This document shows, piece after piece, positions 1-5,376 of a stretch of DNA of 5,376 nucleotides (position 1 is the stretch's first letter; every line of letters begins with the position of its first letter). The notes beneath the pieces were generated by a model. It did not search any database and was not told the DNA's origin. It saw only the letters and a program-made list of their open reading frames with translations. This DNA comes from Deltaproteobacteria bacterium (GTDB lineage Bacteria > Desulfobacterota > Binatia > DP-6): positions 1 through 5,376 of the forward strand of contig VBLA01000309.1 in assembly GCA_005879245.1 (NCBI GenBank), in the 5' to 3' direction. Position numbers and translations under genes: made by a program.

Positions 1-1760
1 CCCGGGGGGACGCACGTGTAGGTGAGCTCCTGGCTCGCGGTGCCGGCCTGCGCCCGCAGGGCGGCGTCGGTCAGGTGCGAATCCCCCGCACAGTCGCTCA
101 CGAACGTCCCGTCCGTGAGGCGGTACCAGCCGCGCTCCTCACCCGCGAGCGAGCCCTTGGCGACGACGTCGCACTCGCCGACCGCGGCACGTGCATTGAG
201 CAGGTCGATGCGCGGCCCAACCGCAGGCCCGTTCGTGCTGCTGAGCGTGATCTGCTGGCCGACGATCGGCGCCATGTTGCTGTCGAAGGCGAGGACGAAC
301 TGCTCGACCTGCCGGCGGAGCGTGTCGCCCTCCGGTCCGGGGGGAAAGCCCGCGTTCGCCGGAAAGGGGGGGAATGCGTCGTGGGGGTTGAAAACCACCG
401 CGTGGTGGAAACGGAAGAGGGTATCGACGCTCCCGTCATGGAGGAACCCGAAACCCCGCACCTGGGGACCTTTCGCGCCGTTGTCGCCGGCGTCGAAGAA
501 CGAAACCGCTGGCATGCCGAACATGCCGACCTTCTGGTAGGCGTTCCGGAGGTGCGGGATCTTGAAGAGCTGGGGCTCGTTCTCGAAGCTCGAGAGGCCG
601 TCGGTGCCGAAGAAACCGAGGGTCGGGTTGAGAAAGTGGCAGCCGTTGCAGGACTCGAACGTGTCCGAGGGATTGGTGTTGAAGTAGAAGTCGCGGCCCG
701 CGGCCTGGTCGGGGGTGAGCGAGTTGTCGAGGGCGCGGATCGGGTTCGGCGGATAGGTCACCTGGAGGATGAAGTCGGTGAACTTCTGCATGTCGCTCGT
801 CAGGATCGGCCCGCCCCGGCCGAGCAGGCCGTCGAACGCGACGTTGAACGCCTTGAAAGCGAGGTCCTCGTCCAGCGTCTGCCCCGCGGGCCCCTGGCGA
901 TCGCCGCGCCAGTGCATCGGGCCGTGATTGGCGAGGCCGCGGAGACTCTGCGTCGTCATCGGTCCCTTGAGGGAGCGGAACTCTTCGGGTGTGGAGAAGA
1001 TGATCGGCACGTCGACCCGCCGCGGATTGTTGTCGGTCGCGTTGGTGCCCGAGGGATCACCCAGGTCCCAGGCGAGGCTGTCGAAGTCGCCGAAGATGTG
1101 GCAGGCCGCGCATGACGCCTCGCCGTTGCTCGAGGTGTTGTAGGCGTCATAGAGGAAGGGGCGCCCGCTCACCACGCTCGCCGGCTCGGGGTTGAACAGT
1201 GGCTGGTGGGCGGTCTCCGTCCCGGGCACCGAGCTGGTGTCGATGACCGAGATCGCGTTGTCGAAACGCGTCAAGACATAGAGGCGATTCCCGTTCAGCA
1301 CGACGCCGCTCGGCCCGCCGCCGCTCACGGGAATGTGGCTGGCGGAGCTGGGCACGAAGGTGTCGTTCTCGAGCCCGGCGGTCGTGAACCGGCCGACCTT
1401 GCTCGAACCGAAGGCCGTGACGTAGAGCGTCGCCCCGTCGCCGGTGACCGCCATGCCCACCGGGATCGCCAGGCTGTTGTCCTTCACCCCGGCCGGGCTC
1501 GGGACCACGCTGTAGTCGATGTGCTTGTTCAGGTGGCGGGGGCTGACGACGCCAGCGTCGAGCACGCTGATCCGCGCCTCGTGCAGGTGGCCGCGCACCG
1601 TCTGGTGCGGCGTGCACCCGCCGCCATTCCCCTCGAACCGCACCTCGTTCCGCGCGTCGGTGTTGGTGGCGTAGACCTTGCCGCTCACTGGGTTCACGGC
1701 CAGGTCGAAGATCACCGTGCCGACGCCGGAATAGGGGACGCCCGTCTCGACGCCTCCACT
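1..1760 (-). CDS. Di-heme cytochrome c peroxidase/MauG-like region, C-terminal part of the same gene, cut by the window edge
   Basis: This frame is open from about 1781 to the window edge with no stop, so the gene continues to the left. A TGA closes it at 1784-1782, so it has only about seven codons upstream of the junction and no ATG there. It must be the continuation of the propeller gene, not a separate gene. With one base skipped at 1761 the combined protein is at least 864 residues. It first adds more propeller blades ([54 protein letters not shown]). Two c-type haem sites follow: CAACH (residues 495-499, bases 1112-1098) and CNGCH (649-653, bases 650-636). Family landmarks are HWRGD near residue 561, a PHLRNA block, Met691/Met694 as possible distal haem ligands, and the [13 protein letters not shown] block with His719. 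Together these fit the bacterial di-heme CCP/MauG family: periplasmic, reducing peroxide or oxidising a partner. The exact reaction is unknown. A Cys-containing tail follows. Confidence 0.82.
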
Positions 1761-2595
1761 CGCTGCTCCCGGAGTCGAACTTCACGATGAGGCCCGTCTC
1801 CGCCTGCGGCTGCCCGCTACAGTTGTTGGGGTTCGGCGCCGGAAGACCACCGGGGTAGAGACTGCCGTTGCAGGAGCCGGCCCCCGAGCCGCCGTTGCAA
1901 ACCACCCCCTCGCTGAGGGCCGTCGTCTGGTTCCCCGAGTCGAAGACCGCCGCGTAGACCGTGTTCCCGTCCGGGCTCACCGCCAAAGCGCGCGGCGTGT
2001 CCCCGAACAGCGTGATGGTCGTGAGCGGCGTGCCACCCATCGACGCGCCGAGGTTGCCCGGGTCGAACACCTGCACGAGCGCGCGCCCCACGCCCGACGT
2101 GATGAGCATCGGGTCGACGGGCACGCCGCCCGCCCCGAGGCAATTCTGCCCGCGGCGCGCCGTGGTGATGAAGGCGCGATTGTTGGCAAAGATGATATCG
2201 CGCGGCTCGTCGCAGGTGAGGAGCGTGCGCGTAACGCGGGGCGGCGACGAGCTCACGTCGACGATGCTCACGCTGTCGGAGAGGTGGTTGACGACCCATA
2301 CCTCGGTATTCGACCGGGCTGCGACCGCCACCGGCTCCAGGCCGACGGGCACCGAGGTATGCGTCCCGAGGCCTCCACCGCTCACGTCGAAGATCTCGAG
2401 GCGGTTGTCCGGGGTGTTGACGGCGAAGAGGTGGCCGTCGGGCGAGAGGGCCAGGGGACGCACCTGGCCGCTCTCGAACTCGACGAAGGAGGACGCTGCC
2501 TGGACCCCTCCGGCACCGAGCAGGAGGAGCAGGACGGCCAGAGACCGGCGCCGGGCCAGTGCGCCGTGAGCGACGAGACGAGGCAGTAAGGCCAT
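1147..2595 (-). CDS. Exported YVTN/YncE-like beta-propeller protein, N-terminal part of a frameshifted propeller/di-heme cytochrome gene
   Basis: This open frame holds the 5' half of a secreted redox protein. Only residues 1-278 (2595 down to about 1762) look like real protein. From about 1761 to the stop at 1147 the translation turns into Arg/Pro/Gly-rich sequence with no domain character, while the true protein continues in another frame. Residues 1-33 form a signal peptide: an Arg-rich stretch (ARRRS), a Leu-rich core (LAVLLLLLG) and a probable cleavage after GGVQA. Residues from about 35 on contain repeated beta-propeller blades, with motifs such as [42 protein letters not shown] and [17 protein letters not shown] (excerpted). 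These are typical of YVTN/YncE seven-bladed propellers. A Gly/Asn/Cys-rich loop at about residues 237-262 could carry disulfides in the periplasm. No good Shine-Dalgarno precedes the ATG, but the signal peptide fits this start. The substrate or partner of the propeller cannot be told from sequence. Confidence 0.8.
   Translation of the reverse strand: MALLPRLVAHGALARRRSLAVLLLLLGAGGVQAASSFVEFESGQVRPLALSPDGHLFAVNTPDNRLEIFDVSGGGLGTHTSVPVGLEPVAVAARSNTEVWVVNHLSDSVSIVDVSSSPPRVTRTLLTCDEPRDIIFANNRAFITTARRGQNCLGAGGVPVDPMLITSGVGRALVQVFDPGNLGASMGGTPLTTITLFGDTPRALAVSPDGNTVYAAVFDSGNQTTALSEGVVCNGGSGAGSCNGSLYPGGLPAPNPNNCSGQPQAETGLIVKFDSGSSEWRRRDGRPLFRRRHGDLRPGREPSERQGLRHQHRRAERGAVRGEWRRVHAAPDGARPPARGADQRARRWRRQPPPPEQAHRLQRGPEPGRGEGQQPGDPGGHGGHRRRGDALRHGLRFEQGRPVHDRRARERHLRAQLRQPHSRERRRAERRRAERESPLCLDAFRQRDLGHRHQLGARDGDRPPATVQPRAGERGERAPLPL
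1755..1770 (-). other. Frameshift junction in the propeller/di-heme cytochrome gene
   Basis: Upstream of this point the protein-like frame reads FDSGSS. Downstream it reads [12 protein letters not shown] in the frame one base over. Removing one G at about 1761 restores a continuous sequence, [16 protein letters not shown], with propeller blades on both sides. A loss of two bases would explain it equally well. No slippery heptamer of the X XXY YYZ type is visible, so programmed frameshifting is not supported. The cause may be a sequencing or assembly error in GC-rich DNA, or a true mutation that would remove both haem sites from the product. Confidence 0.75.
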
Positions 2596-2779
2596 GGGAC
2601 CCCGGGTTCGGGTTAAGGTTCTCCGCGAGCCCTATCAGCTCCAGAGGGCGTCCGACAATAGAAAAATCGCGAGCCGCCCGTATCACGACCCGTGTTGCCC
2701 GGGCCGGTGCTCACCGGTCCGCCCCTCTTCGTCTCAACCGACCGCTCCCGGCCCGGTGCCGGCGAGAGGCGGGGCCAGC
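2596..2779. other. Intergenic gap between the acyl-CoA dehydrogenase stop and the cytochrome start
   Basis: No convincing gene is seen in these 184 bases. They contain a short AT-rich island (about 2654-2669) in otherwise GC-rich DNA. Read on the minus strand the island gives TATTGT at 2660-2655, about 60 bases upstream of the cytochrome ATG. It could be a -10 element, but no good -35 hexamer lies 16-18 bases further upstream. A perfect inverted repeat, CCGGTG-CT-CACCGG, lies at 2704-2717. It has no T-run after it on either strand, so it is not a clear intrinsic terminator. The gap is long enough to hold a separate promoter for the cytochrome gene. Confidence 0.45.
2704..2717. repeat. Short perfect inverted repeat in the dehydrogenase-cytochrome gap
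   Basis: Six-base arms CCGGTG and CACCGG are separated by CT. As RNA this would form a 5-bp stem with a four-base loop. It lies about 65 bases past the dehydrogenase stop on the minus strand. No U-tract follows, so the role is open: a weak hairpin at the 3' end of the message, a protein-binding palindrome, or chance in GC-rich DNA. Confidence 0.35.
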
Positions 2780-3976
2780 CTACCGGAATCGCCCGAGCTC
2801 GCGGCGGGCGATCACCTGCTTGTGCACCTCGTCGGGCCCGTCGGCGAGACGGAGCATGCGCCCTTCGCGCCACATCCGCGCCAGCGGGGTGTCGTCCGAC
2901 ACGCCGAGGGCGCCGTGCACCTGGATCGCCCGGTCGAGGACGCTCATGTAGACGTTCGCCGCCACGACCTTGATCATCGAAATTTCCTGTCGCGCCTCCT
3001 TCTTGCCGACCGTGTCCATCTTCCACGCGGCGTGGAGGACGAGGAGCCGCGCCTGGTCGATCTCCATCCGCGACAGGGCGATCATGTCCTGGACGAACTG
3101 CTTCTCGGCGAGCAGGCTCCCGAAGGCGACCCGCGTGTTGGCGCGCCGGCACATCATCTCGAGCGCGCGCTCGGCGCCGCCGATGGCCCGCATGCAGTGG
3201 TGGATACGGCCCGGGCCGAGCCGCGCCTGGGCGATGGCGAAGCCGCCGCCCACGGGCCCGAGCAGGTTCGCGGCCGGCACGCGACAGCCCTCGTAGCGGA
3301 TCTCGCAGTGCCCGCCCCCGCCGGCGTGCCCCATGACCGGCACGGGCCGCACGATGTTGAGACCGGACGTGTCGATCGGGACGACGATCATGCTCGCCCG
3401 GAGGTGCGGGGCCGCCTCCGGATCCGTCACCGCCATGACGATCGCCACACTGGCGCCGATCGCACCCGAGGTGAACCACTTGTGCCCGTCGATCACCCAG
3501 TGATCGCCGTCGCGCACTGCCCGCGTCCGGAGGAGCGTGGGATCCGAGCCGGCGACCTCGGGCTCCGTCATCGAGAAGCAGCTCCGGATGTCGCCTGCGA
3601 GGAGGGGATCGAGCCACCGCTTCTTCTGCTCGGCGCTACCGAACTCCGCGAGGATCTCCATGTTGCCGGTGTCCGGCGCCGCGCAGTTGAAGGCGGCCGG
3701 GGCGGCGAAGCTCCGCCCCATGAGCTCGCAGAGGATCCCGTATTCCCAGTTGGTGAGGCCCGCGCCGTATTCCTTGTCGGGCAGGAAGAGATTCCAGAGC
3801 CCTTCCGCCTTGGCTCGCTGCCGGATGGGCAGGAGCGCCGGCGGGTACGGGACCCCGGGCCGGATGTCGTCGTTCTGGGCCAGGATCTCCGCCTCGGCGG
3901 GGAAGATGTGGCGCTCCATGAACGCCGCGATGCGCGTCTTCAGCTCGCGAACCGTGGGCGATGGATTGAAGTCCAT
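2780..3976 (-). CDS. Acyl-CoA dehydrogenase, ACAD10/11-like
   Basis: A complete 398-residue FAD-dependent acyl-CoA dehydrogenase, the normal length for the family. It should be cytosolic, introduce an alpha-beta double bond in an acyl-CoA and pass electrons to ETF. The helical N-terminal domain (about 1-130) is followed by the flavin/substrate signature CFSMTEPEVAGSDP (133-146), the central beta domain (HWVIDGHKWFTSG at 159-171) and the C-terminal helical domain. LGPGRIHHCMR (253-263), QVHGALGVS (352-360) and RLADGPDEVH (376-385) resemble the dehydrogenase domain of ACAD10/ACAD11 rather than short- or medium-chain enzymes. Asp379 sits where medium-chain enzymes carry the catalytic Glu in YEGT, as in ACAD11 relatives. 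There is no phosphotransferase domain like that fused in the animal proteins. The frame is open further upstream to 4312, but that part overlaps the neighbouring gene. The ATG at 3976 has a GGAGGA five bases or fewer upstream and gives the expected N-terminus. The acyl substrate cannot be predicted. Confidence 0.95.
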   Translation of the reverse strand: MDFNPSPTVRELKTRIAAFMERHIFPAEAEILAQNDDIRPGVPYPPALLPIRQRAKAEGLWNLFLPDKEYGAGLTNWEYGILCELMGRSFAAPAAFNCAAPDTGNMEILAEFGSAEQKKRWLDPLLAGDIRSCFSMTEPEVAGSDPTLLRTRAVRDGDHWVIDGHKWFTSGAIGASVAIVMAVTDPEAAPHLRASMIVVPIDTSGLNIVRPVPVMGHAGGGGHCEIRYEGCRVPAANLLGPVGGGFAIAQARLGPGRIHHCMRAIGGAERALEMMCRRANTRVAFGSLLAEKQFVQDMIALSRMEIDQARLLVLHAAWKMDTVGKKEARQEISMIKVVAANVYMSVLDRAIQVHGALGVSDDTPLARMWREGRMLRLADGPDEVHKQVIARRELGRFR

Positions 3977-3980
3977 GCGA

Positions 3981-3986
3981 TCCTCC
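3981..3986 (-). promoter_or_regulatory. Shine-Dalgarno of the acyl-CoA dehydrogenase
   Basis: GGAGGA on the minus strand ends four bases before the ATG at 3976. It decides the start against longer in-frame extensions that run into the rhodanese-DUF59 gene. Confidence 0.75.
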
Positions 3987-4053
3987 GTGCGGGGTGTGCG
4001 CCCGACGCTACGCCGGGCCGCGGTCGGAAGTCCAGGGCGGTCGTCCAGCTCGC

Positions 4054-4953
4054 CTACGCGAGCCCGAGCTTCTGCTTCCCCTCGGGGCTGATGCGCGCCG
4101 GGTGCCAGGGGGGATCCCAGACGACCTCGACGGTGACGTTCGGCTGTCCCAGCGCGACGATCCTCTGCCGCACCTCCTCGGGGATCGAGCGCGCCGAGGG
4201 GCAGCCCTCGGACGTGAGGGTCATCCGCACGGCGATCGCCCCGGGGGCGATGTCGATCCCGTAGATGAGCCCGAGGTCGTAGACGTTGACGGGGACCTCG
4301 GGGTCGAAGCACTCGCGGATCGCCGCCACGACCGCCGCCTCGCTGACCGGACCGCCACCGAAGGCGACCGCAGCACGACCCGTCGCATCCGGGCGGTCAG
4401 ACGATCCTGGCGCGCCGTCCTGCTCCCGCGGCCCGCACCAGGCGTGGAACCCCCCGACGAGGTTGAGGAGCCGCGTATAGCCGTGCCGCCCGAGCGTCTC
4501 GCAGGCCGCGACGCTCCGCCCCCCCGCGGCACAGTGGACCAGGATCGGCGCGTCGCGCGGCGGGAGTTCGCCGAGCCGGTGCTCGAGCTCGTCGAGCGGG
4601 ATGAGCCGCGCCCGGGGAATGTGGCCGCTCGCGTACTCCTCGCGCGTCCGCACGTCGACGACGACGAGCGCCGGGCTCCCGTCGTAGAGGGCGAGCGCCT
4701 CAGCCGGCTGGACGTCACGGTACGCGATGCCGCCGAGGATGGCGTTTCGCTCCGGGGGCTCACCCGCCGCCACCGCCGCCAGGTGAGCGCGCGTCACGGC
4801 GAGCGCTCGCCCGCCCTCGTCGCGGAGCTCCTGGAGCTCGCGCCCGAGGAGGCGAACCTCGCGAAGTTCTCGCTCGGCGATGCCGAGGCGGCGCGCGAGC
4901 CGCCAGGCCGCGATGACAAACCCCAGCGCGACGGAGCCGATCAGGAAGACCAT
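4054..4953 (-). CDS. Membrane-anchored rhodanese-DUF59/MIP18 (SufT-like) fusion protein
   Basis: A complete 299-residue protein with four parts. Residues 3-18 (FLIGSVALGFVIAAW) form a hydrophobic segment followed by RLARRLG. By the positive-inside rule this anchors the protein with its C-terminal body in the cytoplasm. Residues about 25-60 are a charged, probably coiled-coil helix (EREL, LLGRELQELRDE). Residues about 72-175 are a rhodanese domain: VVVDVRTREEYASGHIPRA, then the active-site loop HCAAGGRS with Cys141, then LVGGFHAW. Residues about 203-299 are a DUF59/MIP18 domain: DPEVPVNVYDLGLIYG (217-232), TLTSEGCPSA with conserved Cys251, and VWDPPWHPARISPEGKQKLG. Rhodaneses carry persulfide sulfur on the active Cys. 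DUF59 proteins such as SufT and eukaryotic CIA2 help Fe-S cluster maturation, and PaaD is a relative. A role in delivering sulfur or clusters at the membrane is inference. The linker at 176-202 is Gly/Pro/Ala-rich and probably flexible. A GGGAGGG lies eight bases before the ATG. The dehydrogenase gene follows after 77 bases and is probably in the same transcript. Confidence 0.93.
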   Translation of the reverse strand: MVFLIGSVALGFVIAAWRLARRLGIAERELREVRLLGRELQELRDEGGRALAVTRAHLAAVAAGEPPERNAILGGIAYRDVQPAEALALYDGSPALVVVDVRTREEYASGHIPRARLIPLDELEHRLGELPPRDAPILVHCAAGGRSVAACETLGRHGYTRLLNLVGGFHAWCGPREQDGAPGSSDRPDATGRAAVAFGGGPVSEAAVVAAIRECFDPEVPVNVYDLGLIYGIDIAPGAIAVRMTLTSEGCPSARSIPEEVRQRIVALGQPNVTVEVVWDPPWHPARISPEGKQKLGLA

Positions 4954-5046
4954 CCGAGGCGCCCTCCCGTACGTGGGCGGCGGTCAGCGGTCAAGCGGCG
5001 CGAGGGTCCCGTTGACTCGCCACCCTCGATCATGGTGTGCCGCGAC
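4954..5046. promoter_or_regulatory. Divergent promoter region between the rhodanese-DUF59 and quinone oxidoreductase genes
   Basis: These 93 bases separate two divergently transcribed genes and should contain both promoters. A tandem repeat of two heptamers, GGTCAGC and GGTCAAG, lies at 4982-4995. Read on the minus strand the second copy includes TTGACC (4994-4989), a possible -35, but only a poor -10 (TACGGG) follows at 17 bases. TTGACT at 5012-5017 on the plus strand resembles a -35 for the quinone oxidoreductase but no -10 is seen at the right distance. The location is sound; the individual elements are weak. Confidence 0.45.
4962..4968 (-). promoter_or_regulatory. Shine-Dalgarno of the rhodanese-DUF59 gene
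   Basis: GGGAGGG on the minus strand lies eight bases before the ATG at 4953. It supports that start and therefore the presence of the N-terminal membrane segment. Confidence 0.7.
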
Positions 5047-5376
5047 ATGCGCGCCATCCTCGTCCGCGAACCGGGCGACGAGGACGTCCTCGTACTCGGC
5101 GAGGCTCCCTCGCCGCCGCTCGGCCCCGAAGACCTCCGCATCCGGGTCGCCGCCACCGCCGTGAACCGCGCCGATCTCCTCCAGCGCCAGGGTTTCTACC
5201 CGCCACCCCCCGGGGCCTCACCCATTCTCGGCCTCGAGTGCGCCGGGACGGTCGTCGAGTGCGGCGCCGCGGTCCGCGGCTTCGCGCGGGGGCAGCGAGT
5301 CATGGCGCTCCTCGCGGGTGGCGGGTACGCGGAGGATGTCGTGGTCCACCACGGGTCGGTGCTCCCTGTCCCGGAC
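5047..5376 (+). CDS. NAD(P)H:quinone oxidoreductase, PIG3/zeta-crystallin type, N-terminal part
   Basis: The first 110 residues of a zinc-free medium-chain reductase; full-length members are about 325 residues, so roughly a third is present and the gene runs off the right edge. The family reduces quinones with NAD(P)H in the cytosol. The GroES-like N-terminal domain is visible. MRAILVREPG opens it, followed by LRIRVAATAVNRADLLQRQG (30-49), YPPPPGASPILGLECAGTV (51-69) and GQRVMALLAGGGYAEDVVV (82-100). The NRADLLQRQG-YPPPPGAS block is typical of the PIG3 (TP53I3) branch. The zinc ligands of alcohol dehydrogenases are absent. The nucleotide-binding fold lies beyond the window. I chose the ATG at 5047 because family proteins begin with MRAI. 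An in-frame ATG at 5032 would add MVCRD, and neither has a clear Shine-Dalgarno. It is divergent from the rhodanese-DUF59 gene. Confidence 0.92.
   Translation, partial: MRAILVREPGDEDVLVLGEAPSPPLGPEDLRIRVAATAVNRADLLQRQGFYPPPPGASPILGLECAGTVVECGAAVRGFARGQRVMALLAGGGYAEDVVVHHGSVLPVPD

Noticed and set aside
75..1115. A 346-codon plus-strand open frame opposite the cytochrome region
   Set aside because: The opposite strand encodes two CXXCH haem sites and the HDG block; this frame is Val/Glu/Arg-rich shadow sequence with no recognisable motif.
1147..1755. The 3' portion of the propeller open frame taken as genuine protein
   Set aside because: Its translation is Arg/Pro-rich with no blade motifs, while the neighbouring frame over the same bases continues the propeller and reaches the haem sites.
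1817..2686. A 289-codon minus-strand frame overlapping the propeller start
   Set aside because: It overlaps the signal peptide and the clear blade motifs in another frame and has low-complexity Arg/Pro/Gly composition.
2704..2717. Intrinsic terminator for the dehydrogenase transcript
   Set aside because: The inverted repeat is short, has a very small loop and lacks a T-run on either strand.
2594..4264. A 556-codon plus-strand open frame opposite the dehydrogenase and the start of the gap
   Set aside because: It is antisense to a well-recognised acyl-CoA dehydrogenase, is rich in Arg, Asp, His and Pro, and shows no domain. Long antisense open frames are expected in DNA this GC-rich.
3977..4312. 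N-terminal extension of the acyl-CoA dehydrogenase up to an ATG at 4312
   Set aside because: The extension overlaps the DUF59 domain of the upstream gene, is Arg-rich without dehydrogenase similarity, and the ATG at 3976 has a good Shine-Dalgarno and the expected family N-terminus.
5012..5017. TTGACT as a sigma-70 -35 box for the quinone oxidoreductase
   Set aside because: No acceptable -10 follows at 16-18 bases; that spacing falls inside or beyond the start codon at 5032.

Overview
This is a GC-rich window from a bacterial chromosome. Most of the coding capacity lies on the minus strand, and a divergent plus-strand gene begins near the right edge. The gene content is a secreted di-heme cytochrome, an ACAD10/11-type acyl-CoA dehydrogenase, a rhodanese/DUF59 protein and a zinc-free quinone oxidoreductase. 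Together with the base composition this suggests an aerobic, metabolically versatile soil or groundwater bacterium, for example a myxobacterial/deltaproteobacterial, Binatota-like or Rokubacteria-like lineage. That placement is inference from composition and gene type; nothing in the window fixes the taxon.

Layout from left to right. (1) Positions 1-2595, minus strand: one large gene, cut by the left edge, for an exported protein. It has a signal peptide, a YVTN/YncE-like beta-propeller and a C-terminal di-heme cytochrome c peroxidase/MauG-like region with two CXXCH motifs. Its reading frame is broken near position 1761. The first half is readable in one frame and the second half in another, and the second half has no start of its own close to the junction. 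(2) Positions 2596-2779: a non-coding gap. (3) Positions 2780-3976, minus strand: a complete 398-residue ACAD10/11-like acyl-CoA dehydrogenase with a clear Shine-Dalgarno. (4) Positions 4054-4953, minus strand: a complete 299-residue protein joining a membrane anchor, a short charged helix, a rhodanese domain and a DUF59/MIP18 (SufT-like) domain. (5) Positions 4954-5046: a divergent intergenic region with a small tandem GGTCA repeat. (6) Positions 5047-5376, plus strand: the first 110 residues of a PIG3-type NAD(P)H:quinone oxidoreductase, cut by the right edge.

The rhodanese/DUF59 gene and the dehydrogenase share a strand with a 77-base gap and are probably co-transcribed. The cytochrome gene follows after 184 bases and may have its own promoter. 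A shared pathway is not demonstrated. The common theme is redox chemistry: FAD-dependent acyl-CoA oxidation, sulfur or Fe-S handling, quinone reduction and periplasmic haem chemistry.

The most noteworthy items are the membrane-anchored rhodanese-DUF59 fusion and the propeller/di-heme cytochrome with its frameshift. I found no tRNA, rRNA, CRISPR array, insertion sequence or attachment site.
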